Assembly: GCA_964353935.1 (NCBI GenBank)
Contig: CAYGXL010000001.1
Location: 1 to 47,650 of the forward strand
Origin: JAOUJD01 sp964353935
GTDB taxonomy: Bacteria > Pseudomonadota > Gammaproteobacteria > Burkholderiales > Burkholderiaceae_F
Length of the DNA: 47,650 nucleotides
Reading direction: 5' to 3'
Part shown: positions 1 to 10,377 of the stretch, one piece after another
How the letters are laid out: every line of letters starts with the position of its first letter
Position numbering within the stretch: position 1 is the stretch's first letter
The notes under the pieces: model-generated
The model's input: the letters and a program-made list of their open reading frames with translations, nothing else
The model's database searches: none
What the model was told of the DNA's origin: nothing
Translations under genes and position numbers: made by a program

Positions 1-33
1 CGGCAGTCAGAGCCTCCGGCTGATTGAGCACGA
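1..33. other. Window edge, intergenic or tail of an upstream gene
   Basis: Stop codons occur in two forward frames (TGA at 21-23 and at 25-27), so a forward gene could end here, but too little sequence is present to identify it. The first full gene starts at 34. Confidence 0.3.
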
Positions 34-939
34 ATGACAGCGACCTCGGAACGCGCGCTGCACCGCCGCGCCGTCATCCTGATGGTGATCGCGCCGACGC
101 TGTGGAGCATCGCCGGCGTCGTCACGCGTCACCTGTCGCCGGAGCTGCAGGCCAACGGGCGGTTCGAGATCACGTTCTGGCGGAGCTTCTTCGCGGCGCT
201 CACCGTCGCAGGGTTCCTGCTCTTCGTCCGGCGCGACTTCGTGGGCTCGATCCGCCGCGCCGGCGCCCCGGGGCTGCTGTCCGGGGCGATGTGGGCGACG
301 ATGTTCGTCTGCTTCATGCTGGCGCTGACGCTCACGTCGACGGCGAACACGCTGATCGTTCTCGCCGTCGCGCCGCTGACGACGGCGTTTCTCGCGTGGG
401 CGGTGCTGCGCTCGCCCATCGCCCCGCGCACCTGGCTGGCGATCGGCATCGCGATGGCTGGAATCGTGTGGATGTTCGCCGGCAGCCTGCGGATCGAGTC
501 ACGCGCGAGCGTGCTCGGCATGCTGATCGCGTTCGGGGCTCCGGTGGCGTCGGCGATCAACGTGGTGATCCTGAAGAAGCGTGGGCAGGGGGTCGACCTG
601 GTTCCCGCCGTGTTCCTCGGGGGAGTCTTTTCAGCCGTGCTGATGCTGCCGCTGGCCGTGCCATCTATCGCGACCGCGGCGGACATCGCGCTGCTCGCGC
701 TGCTCGGCTTCGCCCAGCTCGGGCTGCCGTGCATGCTGCTGGTGATCGCCGCGCGCCACCTCGCGGCGACGGAAGTGGCGCTCCTGGCGCTGCTGGAAGT
801 CGTGCTTGGGCCGCTGTGGGCCTGGCTGGGCGCGGGCGAGGTCCCGGCGACCACGACGATCGCCGGCGGCGCGCTGGTGCTCGCCGCGCTCCTCATCAAT
901 GAACTCGCGGCGAGGCGATTGCAGCCTGCCGCGTCCTAG
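34..939 (+). CDS. DMT-superfamily transporter with two EamA domains
   Basis: A 301-residue, very hydrophobic protein with about ten membrane helices arranged as two EamA repeats (roughly residues 14-145 and 158-285). The first helix carries the typical PTLWS-type motif near its start. Such proteins are inner-membrane exporters or exchangers of small metabolites in the drug/metabolite transporter superfamily, and the substrate cannot be read from the sequence. The ATG at 34 gives a normal family length. It is followed by about 100 bases before the next gene, so it is probably a separate unit or the last gene of an operon that begins outside the window. Confidence 0.88.
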   Translation: MTATSERALHRRAVILMVIAPTLWSIAGVVTRHLSPELQANGRFEITFWRSFFAALTVAGFLLFVRRDFVGSIRRAGAPGLLSGAMWATMFVCFMLALTLTSTANTLIVLAVAPLTTAFLAWAVLRSPIAPRTWLAIGIAMAGIVWMFAGSLRIESRASVLGMLIAFGAPVASAINVVILKKRGQGVDLVPAVFLGGVFSAVLMLPLAVPSIATAADIALLALLGFAQLGLPCMLLVIAARHLAATEVALLALLEVVLGPLWAWLGAGEVPATTTIAGGALVLAALLINELAARRLQPAAS

Positions 940-1041
940 CGCGGCGCCTCCGGGAAGACCTCGCTTGCGACGAAGCGCCGGAAGCGATGGGTGAACTGCC
1001 TGGCAAGCGGCGGGATGGCCAGCGGCGATAATGCGGCTGCG

Positions 1042-1824
1042 ATGAACATTGCTGCCTCCTCAGCCCCGTTGCCGGTCCGCTCGGTGGACCTCTTCCGCCC
1101 GCTCGCCTGGCTTGCGGCGGGCTGGCGTGATTTCGTGCGCAGCCCGCTGGCGGGCCTGGTCCATGGCGGCTTCGTTGCGCTGGGCGGCTGGGTCGTCGGG
1201 CTGGCCTCGCTCCGCTTCGGCTGGGTGGCTCCCGGGGCCTTCTCCGGCTTCGTGATCCTCGGCCCGATCCTCGTCACCGGGCTCTACGAGATCAGCCGCC
1301 TGCACGCGCGAGGACAGGCAGCCGGGATGCGGGAAGCCGTTGCCGCCTGGCGGCGCGGCACCGCTCCCCTGGTGTGGCTCGGACTGCTGCTCGCCGCGCT
1401 CGGCACGATGTGGGTCCTGGTCTCGGCGCTGCTGTTCACGCTGTTCGCTCCCGCACCGCTGCGCGGACCGCTCGAGTTTGTCCGGTATGCGTTCGTGGAG
1501 CAGGGGGAAGTCCTGTTTGCCATGTGGGCTGCGCTCGGCGGCATGGGAGTGGCTGTCGTCTTTGCCGTGACCGCCGTATCGCCGCCGCTGCTGCTCGGCC
1601 GGCGCGTGGGTTTCCGCCAGGCCCTGCTGACCAGCGTGCGCGCCGTCGGCGAGAACCCCGGACCGATGACCCTGTGGGCGATCGTGATCCTCGTGGCCAC
1701 CTCGGCATCGATCGTCACGGGCATGCTCGGATTCCTCGTCACGGTGCCGGTGCTCGGCCACGCCAGCTGGCACGCGTACCGCGACCTGGTCGATGCGGAG
1801 GGCGCGCCGCTGCGCCACCCCTGA
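1042..1824 (+). CDS. DUF2189 family integral membrane protein
   Basis: A 260-residue membrane protein matching the DUF2189 family as I know it. After a short soluble N-terminus (about 35 residues) come five or six hydrophobic helices, including the characteristic FVILGPILVTGLYEISRL segment near residues 60-80. The biochemical role is unknown. A GTG at 991 would add 17 residues. I prefer the ATG at 1042 because the sequence from there reads like the family N-terminus. A GATAAT hexamer at 1027-1032 sits 9 bases before this ATG, so the mRNA may have almost no leader. The next gene (DUF2788) follows after two bases, so the two are very likely cotranscribed. Confidence 0.8.
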   Translation: MNIAASSAPLPVRSVDLFRPLAWLAAGWRDFVRSPLAGLVHGGFVALGGWVVGLASLRFGWVAPGAFSGFVILGPILVTGLYEISRLHARGQAAGMREAVAAWRRGTAPLVWLGLLLAALGTMWVLVSALLFTLFAPAPLRGPLEFVRYAFVEQGEVLFAMWAALGGMGVAVVFAVTAVSPPLLLGRRVGFRQALLTSVRAVGENPGPMTLWAIVILVATSASIVTGMLGFLVTVPVLGHASWHAYRDLVDAEGAPLRHP

Positions 1825-1826
1825 CG

Positions 1827-2048
1827 ATGGACGGTACGGTCTTCGGCCTGACCGAGCAGCGCATCGCAGAGCTCGGGCTCACCTGGGGCATCGGCGGTTT
1901 CATCCTGCTGATGCTCGTGATCATCTGGAACCTGGCGCGCGAGTCGAAGGCGGGCAAGTTCGGCACCTTCATCCTGTTCTTCGTGCTTTCCTTCGGCATC
2001 CTCGGCTTTGCGATGAAGTCCCTGATCCAGTGGCTGATGAACCTGTGA
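1827..2048 (+). CDS. DUF2788 small membrane protein
   Basis: A 73-residue protein with two hydrophobic helices, about residues 18-35 and 46-65, separated by a short basic-acidic loop (ARESKAGKFG). Length and layout fit DUF2788, a family of small proteobacterial membrane proteins of unknown function. The ATG at 1827 lies two bases after the stop of the DUF2189 gene, so translation is probably coupled. A longer open frame extends upstream, but it only mirrors the DUF2189 gene and is not real. Confidence 0.8.
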   Translation: MDGTVFGLTEQRIAELGLTWGIGGFILLMLVIIWNLARESKAGKFGTFILFFVLSFGILGFAMKSLIQWLMNL

Positions 2049-2052
2049 CCCC

Positions 2053-2058
2053 GATAAT
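2053..2058 (+). promoter_or_regulatory. Possible -10 element upstream of dusA
   Basis: GATAAT lies 29 bases before the TTG start of dusA in otherwise GC-rich DNA. No matching -35 hexamer is visible at 16-18 bases, so the assignment is tentative. Confidence 0.3.
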
Positions 2059-2087
2059 GGCGATCCGCTCGCCCGTGAACTGATCCG

Positions 2088-3098
<1,011 letters not shown>

Positions 3099-3587
3099 TC
3101 AGCCGCTGCATTCCCGCGCGACTTCCGACTCGCGCCGCTTGATGTCGGACTCTGCCTTTTCGATCTTCTCCGGAGTCGACGGGCGGGCGTTCAGTTCACC
3201 CCGCGAAGCCCTGGATCGTTCAAGTTCGCGCCGAGCGTTCTCGCAGCGCTCCTTCGCCTTGGCGTCGGCTTTCGCGCGCTCGTCCACCTGCTTCCGGTCG
3301 CGTGCTTCCTGCTGGGCCTGCTCCTTGTCGACCTGCTTCGCGGCCGCGCCTTCCTTGCGGGCGCGCTCCTGCGCGGCCTTCCTGTCGTCCACCCTGATCG
3401 GCGGCTCGGTGTTGACCTTGCGCACCGGCGTCGTCCCCGAGGGGCACGCCGTATTGGAGTAGGTAACGCGCCCGTCCTTCGACTCGCAGCGCTGGATGAC
3501 GTCGGATTGCGCGCCGGCGATCGTGGCGCAGGCCAGTGCCAGGCCGGTGAACAGCAGTCGAGCTACGGGAGCGAAAACGAGCGACAT
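3099..3587 (-). CDS. Secreted DUF4124 protein with charged coiled-coil tail
   Basis: A 162-residue exported protein. An N-terminal signal peptide (about residues 1-26, likely cleaved after IAGA) is followed by a short DUF4124 module (about 27-65) with the usual paired cysteines (RCESKDGRV, then YSNTACP). The remaining 90 residues are rich in Lys, Glu, Arg, Gln and Ala and should form a long helix or coiled coil. DUF4124 proteins are common envelope proteins of beta- and gammaproteobacteria without a known biochemical role. The stop codon abuts the stop of dusA on the opposite strand. Confidence 0.85.
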   Translation of the reverse strand: MSLVFAPVARLLFTGLALACATIAGAQSDVIQRCESKDGRVTYSNTACPSGTTPVRKVNTEPPIRVDDRKAAQERARKEGAAAKQVDKEQAQQEARDRKQVDERAKADAKAKERCENARRELERSRASRGELNARPSTPEKIEKAESDIKRRESEVARECSG

Positions 3588-3630
3588 GGCGTCAGTCTAG
3601 CCAACGCCATGCCGGAAGTGACCACGACTC

Positions 3631-4707
3631 CTACTGCGCTGCGACTCCGATCGCCTGGCGCACCGCGTCGGCGGCCGTCTTGTTGAAGCGGTACTGGTAG
3701 TCGTAGATCTTGGCGCCGGCCTCGTACAGCTTGCCGGGACGCACGCCGGGCGTGCCCTTGGTCGGCTGGACGAAGGCGATGCGGGCGGACTCCCGCTCCA
3801 CGTTGGAGACACCGGTGTCGAGCGGGTCCACGAGCGCCGGGAACGACAGCACGACGGCCTTCGTGCCGCCGACGGTTCGCTCTTCCCACTTGCCTTCGGC
3901 CGCGACTTCCGTGCTGGTGCGGTCGCAGAACAGGGTGCCGGTCTTCGCCGGGAACAACTGCACGGAGCCGGCGCCCTTGGCGCCGGGCTTGAAGAACATC
4001 GCATAGGGCTTGGCGCCATTGCGGTCTTCGTACGCGAGGCAGTACGGGATCTGCTTGGAGAAGTTGCCGACGAACTGCATCGTGTCGGTCGCGCCCGTGA
4101 ACGACTCCTTCGACGGCAGTACGAGCACGTCGTCGACGAAACGCGCTACGACGAGGTAGGCGCTCGAATTGGCCGGGAAGCGCGCGCTGGCGGCCTTGGC
4201 TGCTTCCTGCTTCGGGTAGTTGTCCGGGGTGCGCAGGAAGGGCTGGATCGGCATGCCGCTGACGTCGAACGGTTGCAGCGTGACGGCGATGCGCAACGGG
4301 TTGTCGGCGGCCGAATACACGAGGTACACGCTGCCATCGGGGGCCGGGATCGCGAAGTTCGGCCGTCCGGCCGAGCGACGCTCGCCGTTGAGAACGAAGC
4401 TGCCGACATCGATGTGGCCGTTGAGCGATCCGGTTTTCGCGTCGTTGCTCGTTTCGGTCAGCGCGTGTCGGTTGCCCTCTCCGGGCGTTGCGCTCGCCTT
4501 GAGGTTCGCGATACGGGAGCCGTAGATGTAGAAGAGGCCGTCGCCCTTCAGCGCCTCGATCGCGGGCTGGTTGACCGGCTTGGCGCCCGGAACCGGCACC
4601 GGCTGGCGCAGCGGCCCGTAAGTCGGCACCTGTTCCTGTTGGGCGAGCGCCGTCGAACTGGCGACCAGGGCTGCTGCGGCGATCCAAAGCTTGGTTTTCG
4701 TTGTCAT
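3631..4707 (-). CDS. Secreted protein of unknown function
   Basis: A 358-residue protein that I do not recognise. It begins with a clear Sec signal peptide (residues 1-22, cleavage expected after STALA). The mature part is soluble, with many short beta-strand-like stretches (for example SVYLVYSAAD, KAVVLSFPAL) and few helices. Only two cysteines are evident in the mature chain (PYCLAYED and LFCDRTST, about 30 residues apart), so one disulfide is possible. An AGAGGA Shine-Dalgarno lies just before the ATG. It is 43 bases upstream of the DUF4124 gene on the same strand, and the two may be cotranscribed. About 120 bases separate it from the FAD oxidase gene upstream. Confidence 0.75.
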   Translation of the reverse strand: MTTKTKLWIAAAALVASSTALAQQEQVPTYGPLRQPVPVPGAKPVNQPAIEALKGDGLFYIYGSRIANLKASATPGEGNRHALTETSNDAKTGSLNGHIDVGSFVLNGERRSAGRPNFAIPAPDGSVYLVYSAADNPLRIAVTLQPFDVSGMPIQPFLRTPDNYPKQEAAKAASARFPANSSAYLVVARFVDDVLVLPSKESFTGATDTMQFVGNFSKQIPYCLAYEDRNGAKPYAMFFKPGAKGAGSVQLFPAKTGTLFCDRTSTEVAAEGKWEERTVGGTKAVVLSFPALVDPLDTGVSNVERESARIAFVQPTKGTPGVRPGKLYEAGAKIYDYQYRFNKTAADAVRQAIGVAAQ

Positions 4708-4827
4708 GCGTTCCTCTGAGGCTCCCTTGATGTGGCTGCATGGTATCCAAAGGGCAACCGTCGTCCGATCCGAAGAATGGAGGCGGCGTCTCCCGTGAAA
4801 GCGGGACTCAAGTTTCCAGCTCGCGTC

Positions 4828-6227
<1,400 letters not shown>

Positions 6228-6231
<4 letters not shown>

Positions 6232-6608
6232 GAGGCCGCTCTCCGCGCCTTGGCCGCCTGTTTCAGCGGGCGCAGGTAGACGATGGACGCGACGAAGAAC
6301 AGCACCGCGAGCGCGATCTCGATGGCGGCGAGCAGGTTCACGGGCGCCGCGTCGAAGATGCGCACCGCGCCTTCGAGCACGTACAGCAGCGACAGCATCA
6401 GCGCCCACTGCATCGTGTAAGGGTCGGCGCGCAGCAGCCCGCGCAGCGCGAGTGCCAGCGGCAGCGCCTTGAGTGCCAGCCAGGAACCCCCGGGACGCAG
6501 CGGCGCCAGCCACGTTTCCCACAGCAATGCGAGGGCGATCAGCGACAGCCAGGCGGCCACGGCGACGTGCCAGGCAACACGCTGGCGGGGAGAAATTTCA
6601 GGGCTCAC
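6228..6608 (-). CDS. DUF2069 membrane protein
   Basis: A 126-residue protein with four hydrophobic helices (about residues 12-30, 40-55, 66-80 and 92-110) and a basic C-terminus. This matches DUF2069, which usually follows wrbA in proteobacterial genomes. The start is GTG at 6608, overlapping the wrbA stop in a GTGA. Its own stop overlaps the GTG start of the FAD oxidase in the same way, so all three genes are tightly coupled. Function is unknown. Confidence 0.85.
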
Positions 6609-7216
6609 GCGCGTCCCAGCGCGACGGCTGTCCGCGCGAGGCGCGCGCCGAGGGCCATCGCGAGGCGACGTTCCTCGCCGGTCAGCACGACCGGCGCGCC
6701 GCGCCGCCCGAGGTGGCTCGCGCCGTACGGCGTGCCGCCGCTGGACGTGCCGTCGAGGTCAGGTTCGGTGTACGGAATGCCGAGCACCAGCATCCCGTGG
6801 TGCAGCAGCGGAAGCATCATCGACAGCAGCGTCGCCTCCTGGCCGCCGTGCATCGAACTCGCGGAAGTGAACACCGCGGCCGGCTTGCCGGCGAGGGCGC
6901 CCGACAGCCACAGGCCGGACGTCGAATCGAAGAAGTGCTTCAACGGCGCCGCCATGTTGCCGAAGCGCGTCGGCGATCCGAGCGCGATCCCTCCGCACGC
7001 CTCGAGGTCCGCCAACTCGACGTACGGCGCGCCCGCCATGGGGACCGGCGCCGCGGCCGTCGTCACGACCGGCGCGACCGGAGGCACCGTCCGCAGGCGC
7101 GCCTGCGCGCCGTCGACGGCGTCGATGCCATTGGCGATTGCCTCGGCAAGGAGGCGGGTGGCGCCATGGCGGGAGTAGTAGAGGACGAGGATGTCCACGC
7201 GGGAAGGGCGAGGCAA
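6605..7216 (-). CDS. wrbA: NAD(P)H:quinone oxidoreductase, WrbA family flavodoxin
   Basis: A flavodoxin-like FMN protein of 203 residues. WrbA-type enzymes reduce quinones by two electrons with NAD(P)H and are linked to oxidative stress protection. The first strand and FMN phosphate loop read ILVLYYSRHGATRLLAEAI (about residues 9-27). The second FMN contact is GSPTRFGNMAAPLKHF, and the third FTSASSMHGGQEATL. The TTG at 7216 gives the full length. A GTG at 7198 is an equally possible start and would remove six residues not needed by the fold. Divergent from yihY, with only 60 bases between the starts. Confidence 0.88.
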   Translation of the reverse strand: MPRPSRVDILVLYYSRHGATRLLAEAIANGIDAVDGAQARLRTVPPVAPVVTTAAAPVPMAGAPYVELADLEACGGIALGSPTRFGNMAAPLKHFFDSTSGLWLSGALAGKPAAVFTSASSMHGGQEATLLSMMLPLLHHGMLVLGIPYTEPDLDGTSSGGTPYGASHLGRRGAPVVLTGEERRLAMALGARLARTAVALGRA

Positions 7217-7230
7217 AGTGAGAGGCTGGC

Positions 7231-7236
7231 ATTATA
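7231..7236 (-). promoter_or_regulatory. Possible -10 box for the wrbA operon
   Basis: On the minus strand this hexamer reads TATAAT exactly, and it lies 14 bases before the TTG start of wrbA. No -35 match is visible at 17-18 bases. The predicted leader would be very short. Confidence 0.4.
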
Positions 7237-7276
7237 GGAACCGCTGCTTCGCCCTCCCGCCCTCCGACCTTCCCCG

Positions 7277-8530
7277 ATGCGCTTGCCCTTCGCCGATACG
7301 TTCGACCGCCACCCGCGCCTGCGCCGCGCACGCGAGGTGCTGTCGTTCGCGGGTGCGCGGGCGCGCGACGTCCGCATGGGGCAGGTCGCCGGCAGCCTGA
7401 CGTTCGCGACGATGCTGTCGGTGGTGCCGATCTTCGCGGTCGCGCTGGCGCTCTTCACCACGTTCCCGCTGTTCGCGCGGTTCCGCGGCGAACTGGAGAA
7501 CTTCCTTCTCAAGGTGCTCCCGGGCCAGATCTCGGGCACCGTGCTGCGCTACGTGAACGAGTTCGCGGCGCAGGCGACGGAACTGACGGCCGTCGGCCTG
7601 GCGTTCCTCGCCGTCACGGCGCTCTCGATGATCGTCACGGTGGACCGGGTCCTGAACGACATCTGGCGCGTCCGCGACCGCCGGCCGTTCGGTCAGCGCG
7701 TGCTGATCTACTGGGCCATCCTGTCGCTGGGCCCCCTGGTGATCGGCGCGAGCCTGAGCGCCAGTTCGTTCCTGTGGTCGCAGTCGGCCGAAACCGTGCG
7801 GCAGCTGCCGCGGCTGCTGCGCCACCTGCTCGACTACGCGCCGGTGGTGCTCACCGGCCTTTCGTACGCGGCGCTCTACGTGTTCGTCCCCAATCGCAGC
7901 GTCTCCTGGCGCGACGCCCTGATCGGGGGCTTCATCGCCGCCATCCTCGCGGCGTTGGTCAAGGGTGCCTTCGGGGTGTTCGTGTCGCGCGGCGTCGTGC
8001 GATCGGTCTACGGTGCGTTCGCGGCGCTGCCGTTCTTCCTGATCTGGGTGTACCTCGCGTGGTACGTGCTGCTGTTCGGTGCGGCGATCGCCGCGACGCT
8101 GCCGCGGCTGCGCGCAACGCGCTTCTCGGACGAGTCGCGCGCGGGCAACCAGTTCGTCAGCGCCGTGGCGCTGCTGAAGGCTTTGTTCGACGCGAAGCGG
8201 GATGGCCGGTCAGCGCTGCCCACCAGCGAACTCGCGCGCGCCGTACGCACGCCGATGGACGAGGCCGAACTGCTGCTCGAGTCGCTCGAACGGCTGGGCT
8301 ATGTGAGGCGCGCGGCCGCTACATTGAATGGGCGGGCGCGGGAGCAGGACTGGCTGCTCGTCTGCGACACCAGGACGATGACGCTCGCACCGGCTTTCGG
8401 CCGCTTCGCGGTCGATCCGACCAACACGCTGTTGTCGGTGGCATCGGTTGGACTGGAGCCCGTCTGCCGGCGTTGGTCGGAGGCGGAGTGGCTCAAGGCG
8501 CCGATGGAGGAGTCGCTCGGTCCTGGCTAG
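7277..8530 (+). CDS. YihY/UPF0761 family inner-membrane protein
   Basis: A 417-residue polytopic membrane protein of the YihY (older RNase BN misannotation) family. About six helices lie between residues 40 and 285. Family landmarks include AGSLTFATMLSVVPIFAVAL near residue 40, VDRVLNDIWRV near 120, and the YGAFAALPFFLIWVYLAW segment near 250. The C-terminal 130 residues are soluble and resemble a winged-helix region (ELARAVRTPMDEAELLLESL), which is seen in longer members of the family. The molecular function is not established, and the old nuclease annotation should not be used. It is transcribed divergently from wrbA. Confidence 0.9.
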   Translation: MRLPFADTFDRHPRLRRAREVLSFAGARARDVRMGQVAGSLTFATMLSVVPIFAVALALFTTFPLFARFRGELENFLLKVLPGQISGTVLRYVNEFAAQATELTAVGLAFLAVTALSMIVTVDRVLNDIWRVRDRRPFGQRVLIYWAILSLGPLVIGASLSASSFLWSQSAETVRQLPRLLRHLLDYAPVVLTGLSYAALYVFVPNRSVSWRDALIGGFIAAILAALVKGAFGVFVSRGVVRSVYGAFAALPFFLIWVYLAWYVLLFGAAIAATLPRLRATRFSDESRAGNQFVSAVALLKALFDAKRDGRSALPTSELARAVRTPMDEAELLLESLERLGYVRRAAATLNGRAREQDWLLVCDTRTMTLAPAFGRFAVDPTNTLLSVASVGLEPVCRRWSEAEWLKAPMEESLGPG

Positions 8531-8564
8531 GCCGCGAGCCGCGGAGGGTTCCCTTCGAGGCAGG

Positions 8565-8801
8565 TCAGGGCAACGGCCCGATCCGGGACAGCAGGCAGCG
8601 CCGGTTGCGGACCGCGCTGAGCAGGGCTTCGATGCCGAGGCCGCCGATGACAACGGCGGCCAGCACGGCGCCGACCGACAGGTCGTTCCGGGACGTCACC
8701 AGGATGGCGACTGCGACACCCACGAAGAACACGCCGATCACGAACGCCGCGCCGCGCTCCCGCGTGACCTGGCGCTGCGCCGGGCTCCGGTTGTCGCTCA
8801 T
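8565..8801 (-). CDS. Hypothetical small membrane protein
   Basis: A 78-residue reading frame with two hydrophobic segments (about residues 18-35 and 42-60) and a basic tail. No family is recognised. Hydrophobicity and placement between convergent neighbours support it as a gene, but a longer frame overlaps it on the same strand and no strong ribosome binding site is visible. The 3' end is 34 bases from the end of yihY. Confidence 0.5.
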   Translation of the reverse strand: MSDNRSPAQRQVTRERGAAFVIGVFFVGVAVAILVTSRNDLSVGAVLAAVVIGGLGIEALLSAVRNRRCLLSRIGPLP

Positions 8802-8895
8802 GCGGGACGGGCCGTGCAGCGCAGGGCAAATGAAGTGCTCATCGTGGACCTCTGGATCGAGCGGCGGGCACCGATCTTACGGCCGCCGACGCTGG

Positions 8896-9537
8896 TCAGG
8901 TCACGCTGAGCACGAGCGCCGCCGCGCCGAGCACCAGCACGCCGGCGGCGCGCTCGGTAAAGCGGGCAAACCGCGGATCACTGGTCAGCCGCGCCGCGCG
9001 CGAAGCGAGGTAGCCGTAGCCGCCAAGGATGAAGAACTCAGGAACGATCGAGCCCGCAGCGAGCCATGCCATCTGCGGGCCGACCGGCAGCTTCGGGTCG
9101 ACGAACTGCGGCAGGATCGACGCAAAGAACACCAGGGTCTTCGGGTTGGCGAGTTGCAGCGTCAGCCCGGACAGGTAGATCGCGCGCGGCGCGCCGCCGG
9201 AGCGCTCGTCGCGGGTCACGGCGATGGGCGAGGGCCGCCCGAACAGCGCCGACAGCCCGATGTAGACCAGGTAGGCCGCGCCGAGCCACTTCACGGCGAT
9301 GAAGAAAGTCTTCGATGTCACCAGCACCGCGCCGAGCGCCGTCGCCGAGATCGCGAAGTAGATCGCGTTGGCGCTGAGGATCCCGAGCGTGGCGTGGATC
9401 GACTTGCGCGCCCCGTAGGTCAGGCCGCAGGCGATCACCAGCATGACGGCGGGACCGGGCGACAGCGACAGCGCCACCTCGGCCAGCACGTACAGCCAGA
9501 AGGTGTCCCAGTTGACCGCGTTGACCCAATGGGCCAC
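8896..9537 (-). CDS. LysE/RhtB family amino-acid exporter
   Basis: A 213-residue inner-membrane exporter with six helices. The N-terminal signature SLSPGPAVMLVIACGLTYG (about residues 24-42) is diagnostic for the LysE/RhtB family, and the central region LANPKTLVFFASILPQFV (around residues 132-149) is equally typical. Family members export amino acids such as homoserine, threonine or lysine. It starts three bases after the stop of the alpha/beta hydrolase gene and belongs to the metY operon. This makes an efflux role in homoserine or methionine metabolism attractive, but that is inference from position only. Confidence 0.9.
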   Translation of the reverse strand: MAHWVNAVNWDTFWLYVLAEVALSLSPGPAVMLVIACGLTYGARKSIHATLGILSANAIYFAISATALGAVLVTSKTFFIAVKWLGAAYLVYIGLSALFGRPSPIAVTRDERSGGAPRAIYLSGLTLQLANPKTLVFFASILPQFVDPKLPVGPQMAWLAAGSIVPEFFILGGYGYLASRAARLTSDPRFARFTERAAGVLVLGAAALVLSVT

Positions 9538-9540
9538 GAG

Positions 9541-10377
9541 CTAGTCCGCGGGCGCTGGGAACGCGCGCCGCGCGAAGTCCACGATGGCGGCGCGCACGCC
9601 GTCCGGGTTCTCGGCCATCAGCGAATGGCCCGAGTGGGGCAGCGTCACGACCTGGGGTGAACGGCAGGCGTCGATCAGAGCCTTCGCCGCGCGCGGCGGC
9701 GTCATCGAGTCAGAACCGCCGAGCACGAACAGCACCGGGCATTGCAGTGATGCCGCCGTTTCGAATCCCGCCGCATAGCGGCTGCAGGCGACGAAGTCCG
9801 TCGGCAGCACGGTGCCGCCGTTGCGTTGCTGGATGCGCTGCATCAGGCGCAGGTTCTGCCACATCGTGGAGAACCCCGGCCCCGGGTTCGAAGGCTTGCG
9901 GTCGAATCCCGCGATCGACGGGCTGTGCGACCAGACGTTGATCATGTCCATCGCTTCGTCCGGCGCCTCGCGGGTGGCGTTCAGCAGCGGCTCGGCGACT
10001 CGCATCGGGAACGCCGTGGCGACGAGTGCGACACCACGGACAACCTCCGGCAGTCGCTTCGCCAGTTCGAGCGCGATCAGCGATCCCATGCTCTGGCCGA
10101 CGGCGATGAACTGGCTGACCCTGGCAGACCGGAGCGCGTCGGCAATGCGGTCGGCGATCGCCTCGACGGTCTCGAGCGCGGGTCCTTCGCTGCGCATGTG
10201 GCCGGGCAGGTCGAGCGCGAGCACACCGTAGCCGTGATGGGCGAGATAGCGGCTCTGCAGGATCCAGACACTGTGATCGTGCTGCGCGCCGTGCAGGAAG
10301 ACGACCGTGGGCTTCGCGGCGTCGAACGTCTTGCCGCCGGTATAGGCGTAGAGGCGGGGCGAGGTCGCGAGGTCCAT
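9541..10377 (-). CDS. Alpha/beta hydrolase
   Basis: A 278-residue alpha/beta-hydrolase-fold protein. It shows the oxyanion-hole strand VVFLHGAQHDHSVW (around residue 26), LDLPGHMRSEG, the nucleophile elbow GQSMGS with the catalytic serine (about residue 96), the acid-bearing GGSDSMTPP (about residue 225) and the catalytic histidine in HSGHSL (about residue 252). No signal peptide, so it is cytoplasmic. The substrate is not predictable, and related proteins are often annotated as esterases or lyases of small carbon-carbon or ester substrates. The start overlaps the metY stop by one base (TGATG), and lysE follows after three bases. Confidence 0.88.
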   Translation of the reverse strand: MDLATSPRLYAYTGGKTFDAAKPTVVFLHGAQHDHSVWILQSRYLAHHGYGVLALDLPGHMRSEGPALETVEAIADRIADALRSARVSQFIAVGQSMGSLIALELAKRLPEVVRGVALVATAFPMRVAEPLLNATREAPDEAMDMINVWSHSPSIAGFDRKPSNPGPGFSTMWQNLRLMQRIQQRNGGTVLPTDFVACSRYAAGFETAASLQCPVLFVLGGSDSMTPPRAAKALIDACRSPQVVTLPHSGHSLMAENPDGVRAAIVDFARRAFPAPAD

